From positions 124,001 to 188,000 of the forward strand of contig NZ_BMSV01000005.1 of the NCBI RefSeq assembly GCF_014649335.1: a DNA stretch of 64,000 bases, read 5' to 3'. The first letter of the stretch is position 1, and every line of letters begins with the position of its first letter. The translations under genes and the position numbers were made by a program. This stretch comes from Streptomyces roseolilacinus (lineage in GTDB: Bacteria > Actinomycetota > Actinomycetes > Streptomycetales > Streptomycetaceae). Shown here piece after piece: positions 8,077-17,169 of the stretch. The notes beneath the pieces were generated by a model. The model saw nothing but the letters and a program-made list of their open reading frames with translations. It was not told the origin of the DNA and did no database searches.

Positions 8077-9378
8077 GTGCCCCCTTACCGCCAGCCCGGC
8101 GTCGTCCTCACCGACCACCACTTCACCGTCCCCCTCGACCACGCCGACCCCTCCGGCGAGCAGATCGAGGTGTACGGACGCGAAGTCGTCGCCGCCGGAC
8201 GGGCCGACACGGACCGCCTGCCGTGGCTGGTGTACCTGGAGGGCGGCCCCGGCTGCGCGGCCCGCCGCTTCACCGGCAGGCAGGCGTGGCTGGACCGCGC
8301 CGTCCGGGAGTACCGGGTGCTCCTCCTCGACCAGCGCGGCACCGGCCGGTCCACCCGGGCCGACCGGCAGACGCTGCCGCTGCGCGGCGGCCCGGCCGGA
8401 CAGGCCCGCTACCTGGCCCACTTCCGGGCCGACTCCATCGTGCGCGACTGCGAACTGATCCGCCGCCGGCTCACCGGCGGCGCGCCGTGGACGGTCCTCG
8501 GCCAGAGCTTCGGCGGCTTCTGCGCCACCCACTACCTGTCCACCGCGCCCGAGGGACTCGACACGGTGGTCGTCACCGGCGGCCTGCCGTCCCTCGACGC
8601 CACCGCCGACGACGTCTACCGCGCCGCGTACCCGCGCATCCGGCGCAAGAACGAGGCGCACTACGAGCGCTACCCGCAGGACGTCGAACGGGCCCGCCGG
8701 ATCGCCGCCCACCTCGCCGAGCGCCCCGCCGTCCTGCCGGACGGCCACCGGCTGACGGTCGAGGCGTTCCAGTCCCTCGGCATCCTCCTCGGCACCGGTG
8801 ACGGCAGCCACCAGCTGCACTACCTCCTGGAGGACGCCTTCGTCCGCACCCCTGCCGGCCTCGCGCTGTCCGACGCGTTCCTGGAGGCCGCGCGCTCCCA
8901 GCTCTCCTTCGCCTCCCGGCCGCTGTACGCCGTCCTCCACGAGGCGATCTACGCCCAGGGACAGGGTCCGACCGGCTGGGCCGCCGAGCGGGTGCGCGAG
9001 GAGTTCCCGGAGTTCGACGCGGCGTCCGCGCTCGCCGGCGACGCCCCGCTCCTGTTCACCGGGGAGACCGTCCACCCCTGGCACTTCGAGGTCGATCCGG
9101 CCCTGCGGCCCCTGCGGGAGACCGCCGAGCTGCTCGCCGCCCGCGCCGACTGGCCCGCCCTGTACGACCCGGCGCGCCTCGCCGCGAACACCGTCCCGGT
9201 CGCCGCGGCCGTCTACCACGACGACATGTACGTCGACACGGACCACTCCCTGCGCACCGCCCGCGCCGTCCGCGGCCTGCGCACCTGGGTGACGGACGAG
9301 TACGAGCACGACGGCGTGCGGGCGAGCGGCACCCGGGTCCTGGACCGGCTCCTGTCCCTGGCCCGCGGCGAGGCCTGA
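8077..9378 (+). CDS. Proline iminopeptidase-family alpha/beta hydrolase (S33)
   Basis: A 433-residue serine hydrolase resembling prolyl aminopeptidases. It has the oxyanion motif GGPG at residues 56-59, the S33 signature DQRGTGRS at 85-92, and the nucleophile GQSFGG with Ser144. The likely action is removal of N-terminal proline from peptides in the cytoplasm, as no signal peptide is seen. The GTG start at 8077 has AGGAGG at 8067-8072. The gene stands alone. Without alignment I cannot separate it from other S33 hydrolases such as tripeptidyl peptidases. Confidence 0.85.
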   Translation: MPPYRQPGVVLTDHHFTVPLDHADPSGEQIEVYGREVVAAGRADTDRLPWLVYLEGGPGCAARRFTGRQAWLDRAVREYRVLLLDQRGTGRSTRADRQTLPLRGGPAGQARYLAHFRADSIVRDCELIRRRLTGGAPWTVLGQSFGGFCATHYLSTAPEGLDTVVVTGGLPSLDATADDVYRAAYPRIRRKNEAHYERYPQDVERARRIAAHLAERPAVLPDGHRLTVEAFQSLGILLGTGDGSHQLHYLLEDAFVRTPAGLALSDAFLEAARSQLSFASRPLYAVLHEAIYAQGQGPTGWAAERVREEFPEFDAASALAGDAPLLFTGETVHPWHFEVDPALRPLRETAELLAARADWPALYDPARLAANTVPVAAAVYHDDMYVDTDHSLRTARAVRGLRTWVTDEYEHDGVRASGTRVLDRLLSLARGEA

Positions 9379-9465
9379 CCCTCCCCGCGCGTCCACGCGC
9401 GCGTACGGCAGCCGCCGTGGCGCGACGCCGCCCGGCGGGGGCCGGGCCGACCGTATCCTGCGCCC

Positions 9466-10233
9466 ATGAGCGATCAGGAGAACCCACCGACGGACCGTCA
9501 GGCGGCCGCCCCGCTGCGGCCGATGCCCGAGGAGTGGCGCAGGGCGCTCGCCGTCGTCGCGCACCCCGACGACCTGGAGTACGGCTGCTCCGCGGCCGTC
9601 GCCGGCTGGACCGACGCCGGGCGCGAGGTGGTGTACGTGCTCGCCACGCGGGGCGAGGCGGGGATCGACGGCCTCGCGCCCGCCGTCTGCGGGCCGCTGC
9701 GCGAGCGGGAGCAGCAGGCGAGCGCGGCGGTCGTCGGCGTCGGCGAGGTGGAGTTTCTCGACCACCGGGACGGCGTCGTCGAGTACGGGACCGGCCTGCG
9801 CCGGGACATCGCCGCCGCGATCCGCCGCCACCGCCCCGAACTGGTCATCACGCTCAACCACCGCGACACCTGGGGCGGGACCGCCTGGAACACCCCCGAC
9901 CACGTCGCCGTGGGGCGCGCCACCCTCGACGCGGCCGCCGACGCGGGCAACCGCTGGATCTTCCCCGAACTGGCCGAGCGGGGCCTCGAACCGTGGGACG
10001 GGGTCCGCTGGGTCGCCGTCGCCGGGTCCTCCCGCCCCACCCACGCCGTCGACGCGCGGCCCGGTCTGGAGCGTGCCGTGCGCTCCCTGCTGGAGCACCG
10101 CACGTACATCGAGGCGCTGACGGACGAGGAGCCGGAGGCGTACTGCCGGAGCTTCCTCACCGGTGGCGCCCGGTCGGCCGCCGAGCGGTTCGGCGGCGTG
10201 CCCGCCGTCACCTTCGAGCTGTTCCCGCGCTGA
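9466..10233 (+). CDS. PIG-L family deacetylase
   Basis: A 255-residue zinc-dependent de-N-acetylase of the PIG-L/LmbE superfamily. The metal and catalytic motif is AHPDD at residues 32-36, and a further metal-binding His lies in TPDHVAVG. Relatives remove acetyl from GlcNAc-type groups, as in mycothiol or antibiotic synthesis. This member has no biosynthetic partner nearby, so the substrate is open. The stop is followed at once by a perfect 19-base hairpin, which fits a single-gene transcript. Confidence 0.85.
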   Translation: MSDQENPPTDRQAAAPLRPMPEEWRRALAVVAHPDDLEYGCSAAVAGWTDAGREVVYVLATRGEAGIDGLAPAVCGPLREREQQASAAVVGVGEVEFLDHRDGVVEYGTGLRRDIAAAIRRHRPELVITLNHRDTWGGTAWNTPDHVAVGRATLDAAADAGNRWIFPELAERGLEPWDGVRWVAVAGSSRPTHAVDARPGLERAVRSLLEHRTYIEALTDEEPEAYCRSFLTGGARSAAERFGGVPAVTFELFPR

Positions 10234-10281
10234 CCCCGCCCCCGCGGCCGCCCGTACGGCGCGGCGGCCGCGGGGGCGGGG
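10234..10281 (+). terminator. Perfect 19-base hairpin after the PIG-L gene
   Basis: The arms at 10234-10252 and 10263-10281 are perfectly complementary with a 10-base loop. The stem starts directly after the stop codon. It separates the deacetylase from the following oxidoreductase operon. Confidence 0.65.
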
Positions 10282-10322
10282 CCCTCCGGTACGGCGGCCG
10301 GCCGCACGGTTCCCAGGACGGC

Positions 10323-10334
10323 AAGCGACCGCTT
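10323..10334. promoter_or_regulatory. AAGCG-AC-CGCTT operator-like repeat
   Basis: Perfect 5-base arms separated by AC lie 48 bases before the ATG of the quinone oxidoreductase-like gene and directly before TTAGTATG, a plausible -10 region. TetR-type repressors of acyl-CoA genes often bind such sites. The two acyl-CoA dehydrogenase genes of the operon would be controlled together. The repressor is not in the immediate vicinity. Confidence 0.45.
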
Positions 10335-10382
10335 AGTATGCGACCCACTGCGGTACTGCCCGACTCTTCTGTGGAGGCCCTC

Positions 10383-11360
10383 ATGCAGGCATGGCGCGTG
10401 CACCGGAACGGCGAACCGAGCGAGGTGATGCGCCTCGAGGAGACCGATCGGCCCACGCCCGGCCCCGGGCAGCTGCTGCTGAGGGTGCGGGCCGCGAACG
10501 TCAACTTCCCGGACGCCCTCCTGTGCCGCGGCCACTACCAGGTGCGCCCGCCGCTCCCCTTCACCCCCGGCGTCGAGATCTGCGCCGAGACCGAGGACGG
10601 CCGCCGCGTGATCGCCACGCCCGCCCTGCCGCACGGCGGGTTCGCCGAGTACGCCGTGGCCGACGAGGCCGCCGTGCTCCCCGCGCCCGAGACCCTCGAC
10701 GACGCCGAGGCCGCCGCCCTGCACATCGGCTACCAGACCGGCTGGTTCGGCCTGCACCGCCGCGCGGGCCTGCGCGAGGGCGAGACCCTCCTCGTCCACG
10801 CCGCGGCCGGCGGGGTCGGCAGCGCCGCCGTCCAGCTCGGCAAGGCGGCCGGCGCCCGCGTCATCGGCGTCGTCGGCGGCGCCGACAAGGCCGCCGTCGC
10901 CCGCGCCCTCGGCTGCGACACCGTCGTCGACCGGCACACCGACGACGTCGTCACCGCCGTCAAGGAGGCCACCGGCGGCCGCGGCGCGGACGTGGTCTAC
11001 GACCCGGTCGGCGGCCCCGCCTACGCCGCCTCCGCCAAGTGCGTCGCCTTCGAGGGCCGGATCGTCGTCGTCGGCTTCGCCAGCGGCGACATCCCCGCCC
11101 CCGCCCTCAACCACGCCCTGGTCAAGAACTACGCGATCCTCGGCCTGCACTGGGGCCTGTACAACCGCATGGACCCCGCCGCCGTCCGCGAGTGCCACGA
11201 CACCCTCACCGCCCACGCCGCGAAGGGCCTGATCAAGCCGCTCGTCAGCGAACGCGTCCCCTTCGCCGATGCCGCCTCCGCCGTCCGGCGCGTCGCCGAC
11301 GGCACCACCACCGGCCGCCTCGTCGTCCTGCCCGGCGCCCCGGAAGGAGCCCCCCGATGA
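10383..11360 (+). CDS. NADPH:quinone oxidoreductase family protein (zinc-free MDR)
   Basis: A 325-residue medium-chain dehydrogenase/reductase. The N-terminal GroES-like half contains RVRAANVNFPD, and the Rossmann half carries AAAGGVGSAAVQL. The Cys and His ligands of zinc-dependent alcohol dehydrogenases are absent. Such enzymes reduce quinones or enoyl substrates with NADPH. It is the first gene of a tight three-gene operon, and its stop overlaps the next ATG as ATGA. With two acyl-CoA dehydrogenases downstream, a role in a fatty-acid-like degradation pathway is inferred. Confidence 0.87.
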   Translation: MQAWRVHRNGEPSEVMRLEETDRPTPGPGQLLLRVRAANVNFPDALLCRGHYQVRPPLPFTPGVEICAETEDGRRVIATPALPHGGFAEYAVADEAAVLPAPETLDDAEAAALHIGYQTGWFGLHRRAGLREGETLLVHAAAGGVGSAAVQLGKAAGARVIGVVGGADKAAVARALGCDTVVDRHTDDVVTAVKEATGGRGADVVYDPVGGPAYAASAKCVAFEGRIVVVGFASGDIPAPALNHALVKNYAILGLHWGLYNRMDPAAVRECHDTLTAHAAKGLIKPLVSERVPFADAASAVRRVADGTTTGRLVVLPGAPEGAPR

Positions 11361-12541
11361 CCGTCACCGCAGCCGACCTGCGCGACCGGGTGCGCGCCCT
11401 CCTCGCCGCCCACCCGCCCGCCACCACCGCCCGCGCCGACTTCCTGAACGCCCGCTTCGACGCCGGCCTCGCCTGGGTCCACTACCCGCAGGGCCTCGGC
11501 GGCCTCGGCGCGCCCCCCGCCCTCCAGGCCGTCGTCGACGCCGAGCTCGCCGCCGCGGGCGCCCCCGACAACGACCCGCGCCGCATCGGCATCGGCCTCG
11601 GCATGGCCGCGCCGACGATCCTCGCCTACGGGACCGAGGAGCAGAAGCGCCGCTTCCTGCGCCCCCTGTGGACCGGCGAGGAGGTGTGGTGCCAGCTGTT
11701 CAGCGAGCCCGGCGCCGGCTCCGACCTGGCCGCCCTCGGCACCCGCGCCGTCCGCGACGGCGACGGCTGGGTCGTCGACGGGCAGAAGGTGTGGACCTCC
11801 AGCGCGCACCTCGCCCGCTGGGCGATCCTCATCGCCCGCACCGACCCCGACGCCCCCAAGCACCGCGGCATCACCTACTTCCTGTGCGACATGACCGACC
11901 CCGGCGTGGAGGTCAGGCCCCTGCGCCAGATCACCGGCGAGGCCGAGTTCAACGAGGTGTTCCTCACCGGCGTGCGCATCCCCGACGACCACCGCCTCGG
12001 CGAGGTCGGCGACGGCTGGGCCGTCGCCCGCACCACGCTCATGAACGAACGCGTCGCCATCGGCGGCGCCCGCATCCCCCGCGAAGGCGGCATGATCGGG
12101 CGCGCCGCCCGCACCTGGCGCGACCGCCCCGAGCTGCGCACCCACGACCTGCACCAGCGCCTCCTCGACCTGTGGGTGGAGGCCGAGGTCGCCCGGCTGA
12201 CCGGGGAACGGCTGCGCCAGCAGCTCGCCGTCGGCCGCCCCGGCCCCGAGGGCAGCGCCATGAAGCTCGCCTTCGCCCGCCTCAACCAGCAGATCAGCGG
12301 CCTGGAGGTGGAACTCCTCGCGCAGGACGGCCTGCTGTACGACGACTGGACGATGCGCCGCCCCGAACTGGTCGACTTCACCGGCCGCGAGGCCGGCTAC
12401 CGCTACCTGCGCTCGAAGGGCAACTCCATCGAGGGCGGCACGAGCGAAGTACTGCTGAACATCGTCGCCGAACGCGTCCTCGGACTGCCCGCCGAGCCGC
12501 GCGACGACAAGGACGTCCCGTGGAAGGACCTCGCGCGATGA
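11357..12541 (+). CDS. Acyl-CoA dehydrogenase family protein (first of pair)
   Basis: A 394-residue flavoenzyme. The family signature CQLFSEPGAGSDLA lies near residue 115, and the C-terminal SIEGGTSEVLLN helps close the FAD and substrate site. The start overlaps the previous stop (ATGA), and the stop overlaps the next ATG by 4 bases. Adjacent unequal dehydrogenase pairs often form heterotetramers in actinobacteria, as in steroid side-chain degradation. The shorter, more degenerate partner downstream fits that pattern. The substrate is unknown. Confidence 0.88.
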   Translation: MTVTAADLRDRVRALLAAHPPATTARADFLNARFDAGLAWVHYPQGLGGLGAPPALQAVVDAELAAAGAPDNDPRRIGIGLGMAAPTILAYGTEEQKRRFLRPLWTGEEVWCQLFSEPGAGSDLAALGTRAVRDGDGWVVDGQKVWTSSAHLARWAILIARTDPDAPKHRGITYFLCDMTDPGVEVRPLRQITGEAEFNEVFLTGVRIPDDHRLGEVGDGWAVARTTLMNERVAIGGARIPREGGMIGRAARTWRDRPELRTHDLHQRLLDLWVEAEVARLTGERLRQQLAVGRPGPEGSAMKLAFARLNQQISGLEVELLAQDGLLYDDWTMRRPELVDFTGREAGYRYLRSKGNSIEGGTSEVLLNIVAERVLGLPAEPRDDKDVPWKDLAR

Positions 12542-13617
12542 CGGATCTGCTCTACTCCGAGACCGAGTCGGACCTGCGGGCCGCCGTACGCGCCCTGCTC
12601 GCCGACCGTGCCGACCCGGCCACCCTGCCCGCCCGCCTGGAGGGGGACGGCCCGTACGACGCGGAGCTGTGGCGCGCCCTCGCCGGGGAGATCGGCGCCG
12701 CCGGACTCCTCGTCCCCGAGGAGCTCGGCGGCCAGGGCGCGAGCCACCGGGAGGCCGCCGTCGTACTGGAGGAGCTGGGCCGCGCGGTGGCCCCGCTGCC
12801 CTACCTCACCAGCTCCGTCGTCGCGACCGGGACGCTGCTCGCCCTCGGACCGTCCGACCCGGCCGCGCCGTTGCTCGCCGACCTCGCCGCCGGCCGCCGG
12901 ACCGCCGTCCTCGCCGTCCCCCTCACCACCGGCCCGGGCGGCCCCGTCCCCACGGAGGGCACGGCCACCGCCGTCGCCGACGCCGCCCTCGCCGACGTCC
13001 TCCTCGTCCCGCGCCCCGACGGCCTGTACGCCGTCGACGCCGCGGAGGCCGCCGTCCGGCCGCAGACCCCGCTCGACCTGACCCGTCCCCTCGCCACCGT
13101 CACCGTCACGCCCACCGCCTCCGGCACCCGCCTCGCGGACGCCGACGCCTCCCGGGCGGCCGTCCGGGCCGGGCTCCTCGCCGGGGCCGGCCTGCTCGCC
13201 TCCGAACAGCTCGGCCTCGCCGAGTGGTGCCTGGAGGAGGCCGTGCGGCACACCCGCACCCGCCACCAGTTCAACCGGCCGATCGGCTCCTTCCAGGCGC
13301 TCAAGCACCGCATGGCCGAGCTGTGGCTGGAGGTCACCGGAGCCCGCGCGGCCGCCCGCAACGCCGCCGACGCGCTCGCCACCGGCAGCCCCGAGGCGCC
13401 CCTCGCGGTGGCCGTCGCCCAGGCGTACTGCGCCCGCGTCGCCGTCCACGCGGCGGAGGAGTGCGTACAACTGCACGGCGGCACCGGCATGACGTGGGAG
13501 CACCCGGCGCACGTCCACCTCAAGCGCGCCAAGGCCGACCAGCTCGCGTACGGGGCGGCCGGCCACCACAAGAGCGCCCTCGCCGCCCTCGTGGACCTGC
13601 CCGCCCCCACCCCGTAA
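12538..13617 (+). CDS. Acyl-CoA dehydrogenase family protein (second of pair)
   Basis: A 359-residue protein that is shorter and more diverged than its neighbour. The N-terminal half has PEELGGQG. The C-terminal helical domain has RHQFNRPIGSFQALKHRMAE and QLHGGTGMTWEHP, both typical of the family. The middle SEPGAGSD-type FAD motif is not recognisable, which suggests it is the non-FAD-binding partner of an alpha2beta2 complex with the preceding gene. That is inference from known actinobacterial pairs. It ends the operon, 87 bases before the ABC importer. Confidence 0.85.
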   Translation: MTDLLYSETESDLRAAVRALLADRADPATLPARLEGDGPYDAELWRALAGEIGAAGLLVPEELGGQGASHREAAVVLEELGRAVAPLPYLTSSVVATGTLLALGPSDPAAPLLADLAAGRRTAVLAVPLTTGPGGPVPTEGTATAVADAALADVLLVPRPDGLYAVDAAEAAVRPQTPLDLTRPLATVTVTPTASGTRLADADASRAAVRAGLLAGAGLLASEQLGLAEWCLEEAVRHTRTRHQFNRPIGSFQALKHRMAELWLEVTGARAAARNAADALATGSPEAPLAVAVAQAYCARVAVHAAEECVQLHGGTGMTWEHPAHVHLKRAKADQLAYGAAGHHKSALAALVDLPAPTP

Positions 13618-13655
13618 GAGGCCCTTGGCGACACACCCCTGTACATACTGTTTAA

Positions 13656-13672
13656 TTGCGAGACGTTCGCAA
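13656..13672. promoter_or_regulatory. TTGCGA-N5-TCGCAA inverted repeat before the ABC importer
   Basis: Perfect 6-base arms (13656-13661 and 13667-13672) with spacer GACGT lie 32 bases before the ATG. A possible promoter (TTGGCG at 13625 and TACTGT at 13646) lies just upstream, so a bound repressor would block the start of transcription of the five-gene importer operon. The cognate regulator is not identifiable here. Confidence 0.55.
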
Positions 13673-13704
13673 CAACAGTTGATCTTTCACAAGGGGTGTG
13701 GCAC

Positions 13705-15306
13705 ATGACCGCCCGTACCGTCCGACCGATACGCGGCACGGCCGCCGCGGCCCTGGCCACAGCCCTGGCCCTCACCGCGGCGGCCTGCTCGAACCCGGGC
13801 AGCCCCGGCGGCCCCGCGGCCGAGGACGGCGTGGTCGTCGGCATCGCCTACGAGCCCGACTCGCTCAGCCCGCTCCTCGGCTACGGCAAGGACGGCAACT
13901 CCAAGATCTTCGACGGGCTCCTCGCCTTCGACGCCGACATGGAGCTGAAGCCCGCCCTCGCGGTCGCGCTGCCCGAGGTGAGCGCGGACGGCCTCACCTA
14001 CACGTACGAGCTCCGCCAGGGCGTGAACTTCAGCGACGGCAAGCCCTTCACGGCCGCGGACGTCGTCTTCACCTACCGCACCATCCTCGACGAGAAGACG
14101 AACAACCCCTCCAAGACCGAGCTGGACGCCCTCAAGGACGTCAAGGCCGTCGGCGACCACACCGTCGTCTTCACCCTGAAGTACCCCTACGCGCCCTTCG
14201 CCGAGCGCACCGTCCTCGGCATCGCCCCCCAGCACGTCGCGGCGAAGCAGGACGTGAACAGCGGCCCCTTCACCACCAGGCCCGTCGGCACCGGCCCGTA
14301 CGTCCTCACCGGCTGGTCCAAGGGCGAGAAGATCAGCTTCAGGGCCAACCCCGACTACTGGGGCGGCGCGCCCGAGGTGAAGAAGTTCACCATGGCGATC
14401 ATCAAGGACGACGACGTCCGCGCCACCCGCCTGCGCTCCGGCGACCTCGACGGCGCGGTCCTGCCCCCGAACCTCGCCAAGGGCTTCAAGGGCGACAAGA
14501 CGAAGAAGACGTACGAGGCGACCAGCTACGACTACCGCCTGGTCACCCTGCCCACCCACCACGAGGTCACCGGCGACACCGCGATCCGCCGCGCCCTCGA
14601 CGTCGCCGTCGACCGCCGGACCATGGTCGACAAGATCCTCGAAGGCGCCGGGAAGCCCGCCTACGGCCCGGTGCCCACCGACAGCGAGTGGTTCACCAAG
14701 GGCACCGAGCGCGCCCACGACCTCGACCGGGCGAAGAGGATCCTCGACGACGCCGGCTGGAAGCCCGGCCCCGACGGCGTCCGCGTCAAGGACGGCGTCC
14801 GCGCCGCCTTCCCCCTCTGGTACCCCTCCGGCGACAAGCTCCGCCAGGACCACGCCCTCGCCTACGCCTCCGACGCCAAGAAGGCCGGCATCGCCATCAC
14901 CACCCAGGCCGGCACCTGGGAGGTCATCGAACCGCGCATGAAGCACGACGCGGTCCTCGCCGGCGGCGGCTCGCCCGGCGACCCCGACTTCGACCAGTAC
15001 CTGCTGCTCAAGTCCACCCTCGGCGGCGACGGCTTCAACAACATGGCCTGGTACGACAACCCCGTCGTCGACAAGGCCCTCGAAGACGGCCGCAGGACCG
15101 ACGACAAGGCCGCCCGCAAGGCCGCGTACGACACGGTCCAGCGCGAACTGGTGAAGAACCCCGGCTACACCTTCCTCACCCACATCGACCACCTGTACGT
15201 GGTGAACGACTCCTGGGAGGGCCTGTCCACCCAGGTCGAGCCGCACGACCACGGCCTCGCCGCCGGCCCCTGGTGGAACATCGAGAACTGGGTGCCCAAG
15301 AAGTGA
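13705..15306 (+). CDS. ABC transporter substrate-binding lipoprotein (peptide/opine/nickel type)
   Basis: A 533-residue extracellular binding protein of the SBP_bac_5 family. Residues 1-28 form a lipoprotein signal ending in LTAAAC, with Cys28 as the lipidation site. The mature part has the family features YEPDSLSPL, FSDGKPFTAADV, GTGPYVLTGW and NPDYWGG. It should capture oligopeptides or a similar ligand and deliver it to the permeases encoded next. The ATG at 13705 has AAGGGG 8 bases upstream. Its stop overlaps the GTG of the first permease. Confidence 0.9.
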   Translation: MTARTVRPIRGTAAAALATALALTAAACSNPGSPGGPAAEDGVVVGIAYEPDSLSPLLGYGKDGNSKIFDGLLAFDADMELKPALAVALPEVSADGLTYTYELRQGVNFSDGKPFTAADVVFTYRTILDEKTNNPSKTELDALKDVKAVGDHTVVFTLKYPYAPFAERTVLGIAPQHVAAKQDVNSGPFTTRPVGTGPYVLTGWSKGEKISFRANPDYWGGAPEVKKFTMAIIKDDDVRATRLRSGDLDGAVLPPNLAKGFKGDKTKKTYEATSYDYRLVTLPTHHEVTGDTAIRRALDVAVDRRTMVDKILEGAGKPAYGPVPTDSEWFTKGTERAHDLDRAKRILDDAGWKPGPDGVRVKDGVRAAFPLWYPSGDKLRQDHALAYASDAKKAGIAITTQAGTWEVIEPRMKHDAVLAGGGSPGDPDFDQYLLLKSTLGGDGFNNMAWYDNPVVDKALEDGRRTDDKAARKAAYDTVQRELVKNPGYTFLTHIDHLYVVNDSWEGLSTQVEPHDHGLAAGPWWNIENWVPKK

Positions 15307-16310
15307 CCGCCAAGCAAGCGGGCCGCCGCCTCCCCTGGGGGGCGATGGCCCGGATGACGGGACGGCGGGCCCTGGCCGCCGTCCCCGTGCTCCTGCTGGT
15401 GACGTTCGCGGTCTTCGCCGTCGCCGCCGCGTCCCCCTTCGACCCCGTCAAGGCGTACGCCGGCACCGCCGGCCTCACCGCCTCGCAGGAGAACCTCGAC
15501 CAGCTGCGCGCCAACCTGGGCGTCGACCGGCCGCTCGTCCCCCGCTGGTGGGACTGGCTCACCTCCGCCCTCACCGGCGACCTCGGCGACTCCAGCGTCA
15601 TGCGCCAGCCCGTCGCCGACGTGATCGGCGAACGCATCGGCTGGTCGGTGCTGCTCGCCGCCACCGCCTTCACCGTCGCCGTCCTGCTCGGCACGGCGCT
15701 GGGCGTGCTGGCCGCCCGCCGCCGCGGCGGCTGGCTCGACCGGTGCGTCAGCTCCGCCGCGTACACCCTGGAAGCCGCCCCCGCCTTCTGGCTCGGGCTG
15801 CTCGCCATCTGGTTCTTCGCCCTGGAGCTCGGCGTGCTGCCCGCCGGCGGCCTCACCGACACCGCCAGCGAGACCGTCACCTTCGGGCAGGTCGCCTCCC
15901 ACCTGGTCCTGCCCGCCCTCGTCCTCGGCGTCTCCCAGCTGCCCTGGTTCTTCCTGTACGTACGCCAGGGCGTCGCCGACGCGCTCGACGAGGACCCCGT
16001 GCGGGGCGCCCGCGCCCGCGGCCTGAGCGAGCGCACCGTGCTCCTCGGGCACGCCCTGCGGTCCGGGATGCTCCCGATGCTCACGCTCATCGGCTCGCGC
16101 GTACCCGAACTCATCACGGGCGCCCTGCTCGTGGAGTCCGTCTTCAGCTGGCCGGGCATCGCGGCGGCCACCGTGCAGGCCGCCACCTCGGTGGACTTCC
16201 CGCTGCTCGCCGCGCTGACCGTGCTCGCCACGGCGGCGGTGCTGCTCGGCAACCTCCTGTCCGACCTGCTGTACGGACTCGCCGACCCGAGGGTGGGATT
16301 CGATGGCTGA
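15303..16310 (+). CDS. ABC transporter permease, DppB type
   Basis: A 335-residue inner-membrane permease with six hydrophobic segments. It has the DppB-type extracellular loop (LGVDRPLVPRWWDWL, then DLGDSS) and the cytoplasmic EAA-like loop RARGLSERTVLLGHALR. The GTG start overlaps the binding-protein stop as GTGA; an internal ATG at 15345 is a weaker alternative. The C-terminus overlaps the start of the second permease by 8 bases, indicating coupled synthesis of the heterodimeric channel. Confidence 0.88.
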   Translation: MTAKQAGRRLPWGAMARMTGRRALAAVPVLLLVTFAVFAVAAASPFDPVKAYAGTAGLTASQENLDQLRANLGVDRPLVPRWWDWLTSALTGDLGDSSVMRQPVADVIGERIGWSVLLAATAFTVAVLLGTALGVLAARRRGGWLDRCVSSAAYTLEAAPAFWLGLLAIWFFALELGVLPAGGLTDTASETVTFGQVASHLVLPALVLGVSQLPWFFLYVRQGVADALDEDPVRGARARGLSERTVLLGHALRSGMLPMLTLIGSRVPELITGALLVESVFSWPGIAAATVQAATSVDFPLLAALTVLATAAVLLGNLLSDLLYGLADPRVGFDG

Positions 16311-17169
16311 GCCCGCCTGGCGGTCCCCCGGGGACACCCGCCGCTCCACCCGCGCCGTCCGGGTCTCGGTCTCCGCCGTGATCGTCGCGGCCGTCGTCCT
16401 CGCCGTGCTGCTCGTACCGCCGCTGGTCCGGCTCGACCAGCAGGCCGTCGACCTGGCGCTGAAGCTCCGCCCGCCGTCGCCCGCGCACCCCTTCGGCACC
16501 GACGACGTCGGCCGCGACCTGCTGCTGCGCTGCGTCTACGGCCTGCGCGTCTCGCTCCTCGTCGGCCTGGTCGCGGCGCTCGTCGCCACCGTCATCGGCA
16601 CGGCGGTGGGCGCGGCGGCCGCGGCCTTCGGAGGCTGGGCCGACCGGCTCCTGATGCGGCTGGTCGACACCTTCTCGTCCGTACCGCACCTGCTGCTCGG
16701 CATCTTCGTCGTGGCGATGTTCCGCCCCGGCGTGTGGCCCGTCATCGTGTCCGTCGCGCTCACCCACTGGCTGTCCACCGCCCGGATCGTCCGCTCCGAG
16801 GTGCTGTCGCTGCGCTCCCGCCCGTACGTCGACGCGGCGATCGCCGGCGGCGCGTCCCGGTGGCGGGTCACCGTTCGCCACCTGCTGCCGGCGGTGCTGC
16901 CGCAGGCCGGCCTCGCGGCCGTCCTCATGGTGCCGCACGCCATGTGGCACGAGTCCGCGCTGTCCTTCCTCGGCCTGGGCCTGCCCGCCCACCAGGCGAG
17001 CCTCGGCAACCTCGTGCAGACGGCGCGCGGTTCGCTGCTCGCCGGCGACTGGTGGCCCACCCTGTTCCCCGGACTGTTCCTGATCGTCCCGACCCTCGCC
17101 ATCGCCGGCCTGGCCGGGGCCTGGCGGGAACGGCTCAACCCCCGACGCCGATCGGAGCTGATGCTGTGA
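16303..17169 (+). CDS. ABC transporter permease, DppC type
   Basis: A 288-residue permease partner. It has the DppC-type entry HPFGTDDVGRDLLLRCVYG after the first membrane helix, five further helices, and the EAA loop DAAIAGGASRWRVTVRHLLP. The GTDxxGRD element is characteristic of this subunit class. It overlaps the preceding permease by 8 bases and the following ATPase gene by 4. Confidence 0.88.
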   Translation: MAEPAWRSPGDTRRSTRAVRVSVSAVIVAAVVLAVLLVPPLVRLDQQAVDLALKLRPPSPAHPFGTDDVGRDLLLRCVYGLRVSLLVGLVAALVATVIGTAVGAAAAAFGGWADRLLMRLVDTFSSVPHLLLGIFVVAMFRPGVWPVIVSVALTHWLSTARIVRSEVLSLRSRPYVDAAIAGGASRWRVTVRHLLPAVLPQAGLAAVLMVPHAMWHESALSFLGLGLPAHQASLGNLVQTARGSLLAGDWWPTLFPGLFLIVPTLAIAGLAGAWRERLNPRRRSELML

